Source of the DNA: Comamonadaceae bacterium
Lineage (GTDB): Bacteria > Pseudomonadota > Gammaproteobacteria > Burkholderiales > Burkholderiaceae_C
Length of the DNA stretch: 37,651 nucleotides
Assembly: GCA_025352965.1 (NCBI GenBank)
Contig: JANXRP010000047.1
Coordinates: 1-37,651, forward strand
Direction of reading: 5' to 3'
Shown here: positions 28,267-37,651 of the stretch, piece by piece
Layout: each line of letters begins with the position of its first letter
Position numbering within the stretch: position 1 is the stretch's first letter
The notes under the pieces: generated by a model
Database searches by the model: none
What the model was told of the DNA's origin: nothing
What the model saw: the letters and a program-made list of their open reading frames with translations, nothing else
Translations under genes and position numbers: made by a program

Positions 28267-29055
28267 TTAAATACTAAACATCAGCGCGGTCAAGATGAAA
28301 TCGAGGCCCAGCACTGCCAGCGACCCCATCACCACGGTACGTGTTGTGGCGCGAGATACGCCTTCTGGGGTGGGCTCAGCAAGATAGCCTTGTAAGAGTG
28401 CCACAAAAGTCACCGTCACGCCAAACACCAAGCTCTTCACTGCACCGTTGCCCACGTCATGCCACCAATCCACGCCGCCTTGCATTTGACTCCAAAACGA
28501 GCCACCATCAATACCAATCATCAGCACACCCACTGCCCAGCCGCCAATAATACCGACGGCACTAAACACAGCCGCCAGTACGGGCATAGCAATCACGCCA
28601 CCCCAAAAGCGCGGCGCTAGTATGCGTTTGATGGGGTCAACCGCCATCATTTCCATCGCAGATAGCTGCTCGCCCGCTTTCATAAGGCCAATTTCGGCTG
28701 TGAGCGATGTGCCTGCACGTCCCGCAAACAAAAGCGCTGTAACGACGGGACCAAGCTCTCGCACCAAGCTGAGCGCTACTAATAAACCGAGCGCCTCGGC
28801 AGAGCCATAACGCTGCAGGGTGTAATAGCCTTGCAGCGCCAGCACAAAACCGACAAACAAGCCTGAAATCGAAATGATAGACAGCGAATAATTGCCCAAG
28901 AAGTGAACTTGATCGCGCACTAGGCCAAAGCGTTTGAGGCACGCACCGCCGTACGCAAATAATTTTGCGAACAGCGCTGCGCCATAGCCAATCTCTGCCA
29001 GCTTGCCACGAACGGCCGAGCCGATGTTTTCTAAAAATTGAGAGATGACATTCAT
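28267..29055 (-). CDS. mlaE: Phospholipid ABC transporter permease MlaE
   Basis: Membrane subunit of the MlaFEDB lipid transporter, 262 residues. It carries several hydrophobic helices and the MlaE family segments [27 protein letters not shown] and [25 protein letters not shown], the latter being the cytoplasmic coupling region. The ATG overlaps the mlaF stop (ATGA), so the two are translationally coupled; a 35-nt gap with a Shine-Dalgarno separates it from mlaD. Confidence 0.95.
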   Translation of the reverse strand: MNVISQFLENIGSAVRGKLAEIGYGAALFAKLFAYGGACLKRFGLVRDQVHFLGNYSLSIISISGLFVGFVLALQGYYTLQRYGSAEALGLLVALSLVRELGPVVTALLFAGRAGTSLTAEIGLMKAGEQLSAMEMMAVDPIKRILAPRFWGGVIAMPVLAAVFSAVGIIGGWAVGVLMIGIDGGSFWSQMQGGVDWWHDVGNGAVKSLVFGVTVTFVALLQGYLAEPTPEGVSRATTRTVVMGSLAVLGLDFILTALMFSI

Positions 29056-29873
29056 GTGGCATCTCTCTGCGTAGCAAAATCTTCTGCTACTGTTTTGGCG
29101 GGGTAATGGAAGCGTACGGGGCCATCTGGCAGGGCGTGCACAAACTGATGTACGAGCGGATCGGTACTGCTGCGGACCATATCGGGTGTGCCCTCGGCGG
29201 CGATTTTGCCATTTGCCAGTACGATAACCTGATCGGCAATTTGGAAGGTTTCTTCTAAGTCGTGCGAGACGATGATGCTGGTGATGCCCAGTGAATCGTT
29301 CAATGTACGGATAAGCCTTGCTGCCGTGCCCAGCGAAATAGGATCGAGTCCCGCAAACGGCTCGTCGTACATGATGAGATCGGGGTCTAAAGCAATGGCT
29401 CTGGCGAGTGCCACGCGGCGTGCCATCCCTCCAGAAATTTCTGAAGGCATCAAATCCCGCGCACCGCGTAGACCCACAGCGTTGAGCTTCATCAGCACGA
29501 TGTCGCGAATCATGGCTTCGGACAGCGCGGTGTGCTCGCGCAGCGGAAAAGCCACGTTGTCAAACACGGTGGAATCGGTAAACAGCGCACCGAATTGAAA
29601 TAGCATGCCCATACGGCGGCGCATGGCGTAGAGCGCACTTTGCTTCATTTGCCCAACATCCGCGCCATCAAACGCGACTTGCCCGCTATTGGCTTGGTAT
29701 TGCCCCGCAATCAGCCGCAAAACCGTGGTCTTGCCACCGCCCGATGCGCCCATGATGGCCGTGACTTTGCCTCTAGGGATGGACAGTGTGATGTTGTCCA
29801 AAATCACCCGATCGCTGCGAGCAGCAGGATACGAAAAGGTGACGTTTTGGCAGGTGACTAAATTGTCTTGCAT
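29052..29873 (-). CDS. mlaF: Phospholipid ABC transporter ATP-binding protein MlaF
   Basis: ATPase of the MlaFEDB complex, 273 residues. The Walker A motif is GASGGGKT (42-49), the signature ISGGM is at 146-150, Walker B is LIMYDEP ending at residue 172, and the switch histidine is H204. FAGLDPI and the [21 protein letters not shown] segment are typical of the MlaF/Ttg2A family rather than other ABC importers. It starts 23 nt after gltD, without a clear promoter or terminator between, so the mla genes may be read through from gltBD. Confidence 0.96.
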   Translation of the reverse strand: MQDNLVTCQNVTFSYPAARSDRVILDNITLSIPRGKVTAIMGASGGGKTTVLRLIAGQYQANSGQVAFDGADVGQMKQSALYAMRRRMGMLFQFGALFTDSTVFDNVAFPLREHTALSEAMIRDIVLMKLNAVGLRGARDLMPSEISGGMARRVALARAIALDPDLIMYDEPFAGLDPISLGTAARLIRTLNDSLGITSIIVSHDLEETFQIADQVIVLANGKIAAEGTPDMVRSSTDPLVHQFVHALPDGPVRFHYPAKTVAEDFATQRDAT

Positions 29874-29896
29874 CGGGCTATTCTGCCATGCAAAAA

Positions 29897-31378
29897 TTAA
29901 CGCGGTAAATCACTGTAGCCCATCAAAAACTCATCTACCGCCCGAGCCGCTTGACGGCCTTCGCGGATCGCCCAAACGACCAGCGATTGACCACGACGCA
30001 TATCGCCCGCAGCAAACACGCCTGCCACGTTGGTTTTGTAGCCACCCTCAAACTCAGTCGATGCTTTTGCATTGCCGCGTGCGTCTTTGTCCACACCAAA
30101 AGCTTCTAGCACGGTCGCGACTGGGTTCACAAAGCCCATGGCCAGCAGCACAAGGTCGGCTTTGTAGGTCTGCTCTGATCCTGCGACTTCGACCATCTTG
30201 CCGCCTTGCATTTCGATGCGAACGGTAGTGAGCTCCGTCACCTTGCCATCTTTGCCGCTAAAGGACTTTGTGGAGATGGCAAACTCGCGTCCCAGCATTC
30301 CATTTTCAGAGCCCTCGTCGTGGCTAGAGCTGGTGCGCAATTTCAGCGGCCAGTACGGCCACGTCATAGGGCGGTTCTCTTCCTCGGGCGGCTGCGGCAT
30401 CACTTCAAATTGCGTGACGCTCACCGCGCCATGGCGAATGCTCGTACCTACGCAGTCGCTGCCCGTATCACCACCGCCAATCACGACGACGTGCTTGCCG
30501 TCTGCTCGCAGTTGGTCTTTGAGTTTGTCACCCGCATTGATCTTGTTTTGCAGCGGCAAAAACTCCATGGCGAAGTGAATGCCAGCGTTCTCGCGTCCTG
30601 GCACAGGCAAATCACGCGATTGCTCGGAGCCGCCTGTCAGCAGCACGGCATCAAAATCTTTTTTGAGCTGCTCGGCGGTGATCGTCTCTTTCGCCCAGTT
30701 GGTGACTTTGGAATCTTTAGGGAAGTTGCCAATCAAAACGCTGGTGCGAATGGTCACGCCCTCCGCTTTCATCTGCTCCACACGGCGGTCGATATGCGAC
30801 TTTTCCATTTTGAAATCTGGAATACCGTAGCGCAATAAGCCGCCCACGCGGTCGTTCTTTTCAAAGAGAGTGACGTCATGACCCGCTCGCGCTAACTGCT
30901 GCGCTGCCGCCATGCCCGCTGGGCCAGAGCCGACGACGGCAATTTTTTTACCGGTCTTGTGCTTTGCCAAAACTGGTGTGACCCAGCCGTTCTCCCAAGC
31001 CTTGTCAATGATGGCGTGTTCAATCGATTTGATGCCAACTGCGTCGTCGTTCACGTTCAGCGTACAAGCTGCTTCGCACGGCGCAGGGCAAATGCGCCCT
31101 GTGAACTCAGGGAAGTTGTTGGTGCTGTGCAGCACGGTAATCGCGTTCTTCCAATCGCCTGAGTAAACAAGATCATTGAAATCGGGGATGATGTTGTTGA
31201 CAGGGCAGCCGTTGTTGCAAAACGGCGTGCCGCAATCCATACAGCGCGCGGCTTGCAGCTTCGATCCTGCTTCGTCCAGCCCAATGACAAATTCTTTGTA
31301 ATGTTTGAGGCGCTCAGGTACGGGCTTGTAGCCTTCTTCCAAGCGTTCGATTTCCATGAATCCTGTGACTTTTCCCAT
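29897..31378 (-). CDS. gltD: Glutamate synthase (NADPH) small subunit
   Basis: The NADPH-oxidising beta subunit of glutamate synthase, which feeds electrons to GltB for glutamate formation from glutamine and 2-oxoglutarate. From the ATG at 31378 ([12 protein letters not shown]) it has 493 residues. Cysteines C46, C49, C54 and C58 (CMDCG...CNNGC) are the N-terminal iron-sulfur ligands. The FAD motif GSGPAG and the NADPH motif GGGDTG lie in order, and [19 protein letters not shown] closes the FAD site. The upstream start at 31405 is less likely because a GGAG lies 8 nt before 31378. The frame is intact, 27 nt after the gltB stop. Confidence 0.96.
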   Translation of the reverse strand: MGKVTGFMEIERLEEGYKPVPERLKHYKEFVIGLDEAGSKLQAARCMDCGTPFCNNGCPVNNIIPDFNDLVYSGDWKNAITVLHSTNNFPEFTGRICPAPCEAACTLNVNDDAVGIKSIEHAIIDKAWENGWVTPVLAKHKTGKKIAVVGSGPAGMAAAQQLARAGHDVTLFEKNDRVGGLLRYGIPDFKMEKSHIDRRVEQMKAEGVTIRTSVLIGNFPKDSKVTNWAKETITAEQLKKDFDAVLLTGGSEQSRDLPVPGRENAGIHFAMEFLPLQNKINAGDKLKDQLRADGKHVVVIGGGDTGSDCVGTSIRHGAVSVTQFEVMPQPPEEENRPMTWPYWPLKLRTSSSHDEGSENGMLGREFAISTKSFSGKDGKVTELTTVRIEMQGGKMVEVAGSEQTYKADLVLLAMGFVNPVATVLEAFGVDKDARGNAKASTEFEGGYKTNVAGVFAAGDMRRGQSLVVWAIREGRQAARAVDEFLMGYSDLPR

Positions 31379-31405
31379 GATGTGTGCTCCGATTCTTGAT
31401 GTCAT

Positions 31406-34400
31406 TTAAGCAGCAACAGCAGCTTTAGATTTGTCTTTTGCCGGTGTGGCCAAGGCCTTTGCCTTCGCCGCCGCCATTTCGCCCAGCGCCCGCTTGTATT
31501 CGTTCGGAAACACTTTGACGAACTTGGTCCGCGCCGTATTCCAGTTATCCAAGAGTTCGCGTGCGCGCTTGCTACCTGTCCAACGATGATGATCCTCTAA
31601 CAACGTTTTAAGCTGCACTTCGTCTGCCAAGCCCTTATGCCATATGGCTTTGTCGAGTGTCGTTTCTTGCTCTTTGGCTGTCAGAACTGCTCCCATGCTG
31701 ACCATCGCCGTGTTGCAACGCTCGGCAAATGTGCCGTCTTCATCGTACACATAGGCCAAGCCACCACTCATGCCTGCGGCGAAGTTGCGTCCTGTTTTGC
31801 CAAGCACCGCGACCGTGCCGCCCGTCATGTACTCGCAGCCGTGGTCACCCGTGCCTTCTACAACGGCGGTTGCACCAGATAGACGTACTGCAAAGCGCTC
31901 GCCTGCTACGCCGCTAAAGAACGCTTCGCCGCTGGTAGCGCCGTACAGCGCGGTATTGCCCGTCGTAATGTTCTTGGTAGGGTCACCTCTAAAGTCGATG
32001 CTGGGGCGTACCACCACGCGTCCTCCCGAGAGGCCCTTGCCTGTGTAGTCATTGGCATCACCGATGAGGTACAGCGTGATGCCTTTTGCGAGGAATGCGC
32101 CAAACGATTGACCGCCTGTGCCCTCCAACTGGATGTGGATGGTGTCGTCGGGCAAACCTTCAGGACGTGCTTTGGTCAGAGCCCCAGATAGCATCGCACC
32201 GACCGAGCGGTTGACGTTACGCGTTTGCTCGATAAATTTGACTTTTTCGCCGCGCTCAATCGCTGGTTTCGATTTTTCAATCAAGATGTTGTCGAGAGCT
32301 TTGGTCAGACCGTGGTTTTGATTTTCAATGTGAAATTTCGCCACAGTTGCAGCAACGTTTGGCACGGCCAACAAGCGCGAGAAGTCCAGCCCTTGTGCCT
32401 TCCAGTGCGAAATACCTTTTTGCGTATCGAGTAAATCAGCACGACCAATCAAGTCATCAAACTTGCGGATACCCAGCTGCGCCATGATTTGGCGTGCCTC
32501 TTCGGCGATGAAGAAGAAGTAGTTCACCACGTGTTCTGGCTTGCCTGCAAACTTTTGACGCAGAGTAGGATCCTGCGTGCAACGCCCACAGGGCAGGTGT
32601 TCAGGTGGCATTTGCGCATCATGATGCAGCCCTCGACCACCAGCGGCGCGGTCGCAAAACCGAACTCGTCTGCGCCAAGAAGCGCACCAATCACCACGTC
32701 GCGCCCCGTCTTCATTTGACCATCGGCTTGCACGCGGATGCGGCTTCGTAGGCCATTCAGGACAAGGGTTTGCTGGGTCTCTGCCAGCCCAATTTCCCAA
32801 GGGCTTCCCGCGTGTTTGATGGATGACCAAGGCGATGCGCCTGTGCCGCCGTCGTGCCCTGCAATCACCACGTGATCGGCTTTGCACTTGGCAACGCCTG
32901 CGGCAATCGTGCCGACGCCAATTTCAGAGACGAGTTTGACGCTGACATCGGCATGCGGTGCAACGTTTTTCAAATCGTGAATCAGCTGCGCCAAATCTTC
33001 AATCGAATAAATGTCGTGATGCGGCGGAGGGGAGATGAGACCCACACCTGGCACGGAGTGGCGCAGCTTGCCGATGTACTCAGTCACTTTGCCGCCTGGC
33101 AATTGCCCGCCCTCGCCTGGCTTGGCACCTTGCGCCATCTTGATTTGGATTTGATCGGCGCTTACCAAATATTCCGCCGTCACGCCAAAACGACCCGATG
33201 CGACTTGCTTGATTTTGGAGCGCATAGAGTCACCCGCGTTCAAGGCGTAATCGACTTCAAAGACTTCTTTGCCCAAGAGGTCGGACATCATCTGACCTTG
33301 CTTGATGGGGATGCCTTTGAGTTCTTGGCGATAACGCGCGGGGTCTTCGCCGCCTTCCCCTGTATTGCTCTTGCCGCCAATGCGGTTCATGGCGACAGCC
33401 AGCGTAGCGTGGGCTTCGGTGGAGATGGAACCCAGCGACATCGCACCTGTGGCAAAGCGTTTGACGATGTCTTTGGCGGGTTCCACTTCATCGACCGAAA
33501 TAGCTTTGGATGGATCGACTTTGAACTCGAACAAACCGCGCAGCGTCATGTGGCGCTTGCTTTGGTCGTTGATAATTTGCGCGTATTCTTTGTACGTGTT
33601 CCAGTTGTTGGCACGTGTGCTGTGCTGTAATTTTGCAATCGCGTCAGGCGTCCACATGTGCTCTTCGCCGCGCGCGCGCCAAGCATATTCGCCGCCTGCG
33701 TCTAACATCGAAGCTAGCACGGGGTCATCGCTGAACGCGGCTTTGTGTGTGCGAATGGACTCCAAGGCAATCTCAAAAATACCAATACCTTCGACGCGGG
33801 TGGGCGTGCCTGTGAAGTATTTGGCAACGGTCTCGGTGTTGATACCAATCGCTTCAAACAGCTGCGCGCCGCAGTAACTCATGTAGGTAGACACGCCCAT
33901 TTTGGACATGATTTTGGAGAGCCCTTTGCCAATCGCTTTAACGTAGTTGTAAATCGCTTTGTCGGCTGACAAGTCACCCGATTGACCTTGGTGCATGTCA
34001 ACTAAAGTCTCCATCGCTAAATACGGGTGAATCGCCTCTGCGCCGTAACCTGCCAGCACGCCAAAGTGATGCACTTCGCGTGCAGTGCCTGTCTCGACAA
34101 CGAGGCCTGCCGTGGTGCGCAGGCCTTCGCGGATCAGGTGCTGGTGAATGGCGGAGAGTGCCAAAAGTGCTGGGATGGCAATCTGCGTGGGCGTGATCGC
34201 ACGGTCGCTGATGATGAGAATGTTGCTGCCCGATTTGATTGCGTCCACGGCTTCGGCGCAAAGCGATGCCAGCTTGGCTTCTACGCCTTCGTGTCCCCAA
34301 GCCAATGGATACGTGATGTCCAGCGTGCTGCTCTTGAATTTGCCTTGCGTGTGCGCGGCAATGTCGCGTAATTTCGCCATGTCGGCAAAATCCAAAATTG

Positions 34401-36126
34401 GTTGCGACACCTCTAAACGCATGGGCGGGTTGACTTGGTTGATGTCCAGCAAGTTGGGCTTAGGACCAATGAAGCTGACCAGCGACATCACAATCGCTTC
34501 GCGAATGGGGTCAATCGGTGGATTGGTCACCTGCGCAAACAGCTGTTTAAAGTAGCTATAGAGCGGTTTGTTTTTGCTCGATAACACAGCTAGTGGGCTG
34601 TCATTGCCCATCGAGCCAATGCCTTCTTCGCCATTGGCAGCCATAGGCGCCATGAGGAACTTGATGTCTTCTTGGGTAAAGCCAAAAGCTTGTTGACGGT
34701 CAAGCAGCGCGGCTGCTGCGGAAGCAGGCGCAGCTGGCGTAGAAGTTGCACGGGCATCGGACACGTCGTCTAACTTGATACGCAGATTTTCAATCCACTG
34801 TTTGTACGGCTTGCTGTTGGCGAGATTGGCTTTGAGCTCCTCGTCATCAATCATGCGACCTTGTTCAAGGTCAATCAAAAACATCTTGCCAGGCTGCAAA
34901 CGCCATTTGCGAACGATCTTGCTCTCGGGCACGGGTAGCACGCCTGACTCGGAGCCCATGATGACGAGATCGTCATCGGTAATGCAATAGCGGCTGGGTC
35001 GCAGGCCATTCCTATCAAGGGTTGCACCAATTTGACGACCATCGGTAAACACGATAGAGGCAGGGCCATCCCACGGCTCCATCATGGCGGCGTGGTATTC
35101 GTAAAACGCTTTGCGGCGCTCGTCCATCGTGGTGTGTTGCTCCCACGGCTCGGGGATCATCATCATCACGGCTTGCGAGAGCGGATAGCCAGCCATGGTG
35201 AGCAGCTCTAAGCAGTTGTCGAAGGTGGCGGTGTCGGATTGGTCTGCAAAGCTAATCGGGTAGAGCTTTTGCAGGTCGGCTGCTAGGACGGGGGACGACA
35301 TCACGCCTTCACGCGCTTTCATCCAGTTGTAATTGCCTTTGACGGTGTTGATCTCGCCGTTGTGCGCGACATAGCGATACGGGTGAGCTAGTGGCCACTC
35401 GGGGAAAGTATTGGTGGAGAAGCGTTGATGCACAAGGCCTAGCGCCGAGACGCAGCGCGGGTCTTTCAAATCAAGGTAATAAGTGCCAACCTGATCGGCC
35501 AGCAGCAATCCTTTGTAAATCACGGTGCGGCTGGACATGCTGGGTACGTAGTACTCGTGGCTGTGCTTGAGCTGCAAGTTTTGAATCGCTGCGCTGGCCG
35601 TTTTGCGGATGACGTACAGCTTGCGTTCTAACGCATCTTGCACGATGACATCGTTGCCGCGACCAATAAACACTTGGCGCAAGATAGGCTCTTTCTCGCG
35701 CACGGTTGGCGACATCGGCATCTCGCGATCCACAGGCACATCGCGCCAACCTAAAAACACTTGTCCTTCAGCCTTGATAGCGCGTTCCATCTCTTGCTCG
35801 CAGGCCATACGGCTGGCGTGCTCTTTGGGCAAGAAAATCATGCCGACACCGTATTCACCCGACGGGGGCAGGGCGACACCTTGCTTTGCCATGTCTTCGC
35901 GGTAGAGTGCATCAGGTAGCTGAATCAAAATGCCAGCGCCGTCGCCCATGAGCTTATCTGCGCCCACTGCACCCCGATGGTCAAGATTCTCCAAAATCTT
36001 AAGCGCGTTGCTCACAATCGCGTGCGACTTTTGCCCCTTGATGTGTGCCACAAAGCCCACGCCGCAAGCGTCGTGCTCGTTGGCGGGATCATAAAGACTG
36101 GGTTGGTTAAAGGTTATTTCAGACAT
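31406..36126 (-). pseudogene. gltB: Glutamate synthase (NADPH) large subunit, interrupted by a one-base frameshift
   Basis: Large subunit of ammonium-assimilating glutamate synthase. The frame from the ATG at 36126 (MSEITFNQP; good GAGGTG Shine-Dalgarno) has the glutaminase nucleophile C21 in DACGVGF, the central domain, and the FMN domain up to the [3Fe-4S] cysteines C1167, C1173 and C1178 ([12 protein letters not shown]). Just after CPVGVA the frame is lost and stops at 32524. The remaining family sequence ([12 protein letters not shown] onward, through the GXGXG C-terminal domain) continues in another frame to 31406. Restoring one base gives 1,573 residues, normal for GltB. Both parts look unscarred, so the change is recent or a sequencing error; I cannot tell which. 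Confidence 0.9.
32575..32582 (-). other. Frameshift site in gltB (one base missing)
   Basis: The minus strand reads GGCGTTGCACGCAGGATCC, translating as G-V-A-R-R-I. Inserting one A (GTTGCAACGCAG) gives the family sequence G-V-A-T-Q-D-P-T-L. The missing base would be one of a TT pair on the plus strand near 32578. It is not in a long homopolymer. Confidence 0.88.
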
Positions 36127-36183
36127 AGCAGCACCTCGCAAAAATGAGTAGTTGCCCAAGGATAAACCGTTTTAATGGAGTTA

Positions 36184-36225
36184 AATTAGGATCTGACCCT
36201 AATTAATTAGGGTCAGATCCTAATT
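36184..36225. repeat. Perfect 42-bp palindrome, gltB side of the RAYT gene
   Basis: Two 21-nt arms without a loop, AATTAGGATCTGACCCTAATT and its exact complement, centred between 36204 and 36205. As RNA or single-stranded DNA it would form a long hairpin of the type recognised by RAYT proteins. It lies 4 nt beyond the transposase stop codon and 57 nt before the gltB ATG, and could influence gltB transcription. Confidence 0.95.
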
Positions 36226-36229
36226 AAAT

Positions 36230-36928
36230 TTAACTAGGGACAGGTTTGTTTGGTCCTCGACCGACTTTCATTTTTGTGGTGCGGCGTGAGGTGCGTGCTT
36301 GCAATGTGGTGATAAATGCTGCATCACCTAATGCCCAGCCTTTGAATGCGGATTCGGTGAGCTCTGCTTGATGTTGCGTAGCCAGCCCACTTGCCACTAA
36401 TTTTGAGTACGCCGTTTCGCGGGCAAACGGCGTATTACCTAACGTCCACAGCAGTGGATGGGGCGTGATGAATGGAATGGTTTGTTGCCCAATATAGCAT
36501 TTGTGGCTGGACCACTGAAAATCTACAGGTGAGTTGACCATGCCTGCTCGGACTGGATTCAGGTCGATATAGGTCATGCAAGTGAGTAAGTACTTATCGT
36601 CTTGAATGAGCGTGGACTTGTAACGTCCTTCCCATAGCGTGCCCGTTCGTTTGTGAAAATGATTGAAACTTTGCGCATAACGCTTGCCCAGCGCTTGCAT
36701 GAGATTCGGCACGCCCGAGTCATCTTGCGGTGTGAGCAGCAAATGTGTGTGGTTGTCCATTAGCACAAAGGCATGAACGGCCACGTCAAACTTGTCTGCA
36801 TACTCGGAAAGCCATGCCAGATAAGCCTTGCGGTCGTCATCTGAGTAAAAAATAGCTTGTCGATTATTCCCACGCTGAATCACGTGATGTGGGTAACCAG
36901 CCAAAGAGAGTCGGGGTTGTCGTGCCAT
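36230..36928 (-). CDS. REP-associated tyrosine transposase (IS200-like Y1 family)
   Basis: HUH-type single-strand DNA transposase of 232 residues. The HUH motif is H60-T-H62 in LMDNHTHLLL, and the catalytic tyrosine is probably Y84 in ALGKRYAQSFN. GTLWEGRYKSTLI and YIDLNPVRAGMV are strong family signatures, and the N-terminal PRLSLAGYPHHVIQRGNNRQ is typical of RAYT proteins. About 70 C-terminal residues, ending in a basic stretch, are variable. All key residues are kept and the frame is complete, so the protein may still act on its palindromes. It is flanked by such palindromes on both sides, 12 nt before its start and 4 nt after its stop. Confidence 0.93.
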   Translation of the reverse strand: MARQPRLSLAGYPHHVIQRGNNRQAIFYSDDDRKAYLAWLSEYADKFDVAVHAFVLMDNHTHLLLTPQDDSGVPNLMQALGKRYAQSFNHFHKRTGTLWEGRYKSTLIQDDKYLLTCMTYIDLNPVRAGMVNSPVDFQWSSHKCYIGQQTIPFITPHPLLWTLGNTPFARETAYSKLVASGLATQHQAELTESAFKGWALGDAAFITTLQARTSRRTTKMKVGRGPNKPVPS

Positions 36929-36939
36929 GATTGAATTTT

Positions 36940-36983
36940 AAATTAGGATCTGACCCCAATTAACTAGGGTCAGATCCTAATTT
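36940..36983. repeat. Imperfect palindrome, aroB side of the RAYT gene
   Basis: Arms AAATTAGGATCTGACCC (36940-36956) and GGGTCAGATCCTAATTT (36967-36983) are perfect complements over 17 bp, with a 10-nt centre CAATTAACTA that differs from the other copy. The aroB stop codon (TAG at 36979-36977) lies in the right arm. The palindrome sits 12 nt upstream of the transposase start. Confidence 0.95.
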
Positions 36984-37651
36984 AGTGACGCAATCACCAA
37001 ATGATCAGGTGCCGCTCGTATCGTCGCGTGACCTGGTCTTTCAATCACAACAAATTTGATTTGCCCAGCATCAGCTTTTTTATCCACGCTCATGTGATGT
37101 ATGTATTCATCGGCAGAGATCGAGTCTGGCCCTACCACGGGCAAACCTGCACGAACGATGAGTTGGGTGACGCGCTCTACAAACGCGCTATCGACATAGC
37201 CTAGGCTTTGGGACAACTTTGATGCCATCACCATGCCGCAAGCCACCGCTTCGCCGTGCAACCACACGCCAAAGCCAAGCCCTGCTTCAATGGCGTGACC
37301 AAAGGTGTGCCCAAAGTTAAGCGTAGCGCGAATGCCACTTGAACCTTCGCGTTCATCCAAGCTCACCACGCGTGCCTTGATTTCGCAGCTAACCCTTACT
37401 GCATAAGCCATGGCAACCATATCACCCTGCAAGAGCTTATCCATATTGGCTTCCAACCATTCGAAGTAAGCCCAATCTGCCATCACACCGTGTTTGATGA
37501 CCTCGGCAAGACCTGCCGAGAGCTCACGCTTGGGCAATGTCATTAACGTTGAAATATCGGACACCACAAGTGCGGGCTGATAAAAAGCACCAATCATGTT
37601 TTTACCCAGCGGATGGTTGATGGCCGTTTTGCCGCCGACCGACGAATCGAC
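36977..37651 (-). CDS. aroB: 3-dehydroquinate synthase, C-terminal part (5' end beyond window)
   Basis: Second step of the shikimate pathway, converting DAHP to 3-dehydroquinate with NAD+ and a divalent metal. The visible 224 residues begin at [17 protein letters not shown], which contacts the cofactor and substrate, and contain the metal ligands in GLAEVIKHG, the [11 protein letters not shown] segment and [10 protein letters not shown]. The reading frame runs to the window edge, so the ATG at 37597 is internal. The last residues (ASLN) and the stop codon come from, or directly join, the RAYT palindrome arm, so the native end has probably been replaced by a few residues. The domain is otherwise complete. 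Confidence 0.96.
   Translation of the reverse strand, partial: VDSSVGGKTAINHPLGKNMIGAFYQPALVVSDISTLMTLPKRELSAGLAEVIKHGVMADWAYFEWLEANMDKLLQGDMVAMAYAVRVSCEIKARVVSLDEREGSSGIRATLNFGHTFGHAIEAGLGFGVWLHGEAVACGMVMASKLSQSLGYVDSAFVERVTQLIVRAGLPVVGPDSISADEYIHHMSVDKKADAGQIKFVVIERPGHATIRAAPDHLVIASLN

Larger units (their letters stand above)
36184..36983 (-). mobile_element. RAYT/REP element: transposase gene with flanking palindromes
   Basis: An element of about 800 bp made of a REP-associated tyrosine transposase gene (36230-36928) bracketed by two copies of a palindromic repeat sharing TTAGGATCTGACCC and its complement. It lies between aroB and gltB, where dgt or no gene is usual in Burkholderiales (from memory). 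The repeat arms supply the aroB stop codon on one side and end 58 nt from the gltB start on the other. Outer boundaries are set by the repeats and are approximate. Confidence 0.8.

Noticed and set aside
30206-30838. 210-residue open frame opposite gltD
   Set aside because: Shadow of gltD; no family pattern and low-complexity translation.
32560-32600. Programmed ribosomal frameshift in gltB
   Set aside because: There is no slippery heptamer, and GltB is not known to use frameshifting; a mutation or sequencing error is simpler.
31406-32887. Independent gene for the C-terminal GltB frame starting at 32887
   Set aside because: Its first 100 residues are Arg-rich out-of-frame gltB sequence; only the part after about 32577 is family-like.
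32854-33630. 258-residue open frame on the plus strand opposite gltB
   Set aside because: It lies wholly inside well-conserved gltB coding sequence, has no recognisable domain or Shine-Dalgarno, and is a shadow of GC-rich codon use.

Overview
This window looks like a chromosomal segment of a betaproteobacterium of the order Burkholderiales. The evidence is the tmRNA tag ANDERFALAA, the gene order gyrA-pheA-tyrA-aroA/cmk-rpsA-ihfB-lapB-hldA-hldD, an mlaFEDACB operon directly downstream of gltBD, and aroB upstream of gltB. The fused aroA-cmk gene hints at a Comamonadaceae-like branch, but I cannot fix the family. Nearly all of it is core genome; I see no prophage, CRISPR array, tRNA or rRNA.

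Layout. 1-312 (minus): most of the tmRNA gene ssrA, its 3' end cut by the window edge. 325-2556 (minus): monomeric NADP isocitrate dehydrogenase. 2624-3781 (plus): a YbfB/YjiJ-like MFS transporter. 3782-5193 (minus): ubiG and gph, overlapping by 4 nt. 5210-9787 (plus): a five-gene lipid-modification operon (FAD oxidoreductase, DUF1365, cyclopropane-fatty-acid-synthase-like methyltransferase, SDR, NTF2-like protein), ending at a bidirectional terminator. 9842-10492 (minus): an OmpA-family protein. 10666-23610 (plus): a long co-directional run with many overlapping genes, gyrA-pheA-tyrA-aroA/cmk-rpsA-ihfB-lapB-MFS-hldA-hldD. It covers DNA topology, aromatic amino acids, CMP kinase, ribosomal protein S1, and LPS heptose synthesis and control. 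23691-25943 (plus): a ComEA-like helix-hairpin-helix protein with a long Lys/Ala tail, then yaaA and queF. 36126-25950 (minus): gltB, gltD and mlaFEDACB. 36184-36983: a RAYT (REP-associated tyrosine transposase) element flanked by palindromes. 36977-37651 (minus): the 3' part of aroB.

How the genes connect. PheA, TyrA, AroA and AroB belong to aromatic amino-acid synthesis. HldA and HldD make the ADP-heptose precursor of the LPS core, and LapB tunes LPS synthesis. The Mla system keeps phospholipids out of the outer leaflet of the outer membrane, so much of the window concerns the envelope. GltBD assimilates ammonium, but gltB carries a one-base frameshift here.

Points worth a second look: the gltB frameshift beside its iron-sulfur cysteines; the RAYT element whose palindrome supplies the aroB stop codon; the lipid operon set between ompA and ubiG and possibly transcribed leaderless; the absence of serC, hisC and lapA from their usual places; the aroA-cmk fusion; and the ComEA-like protein with its histone-like tail. 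I found no convincing wholly new system. The lipid operon and the RAYT/REP insertion are the best candidates for unusual biology.
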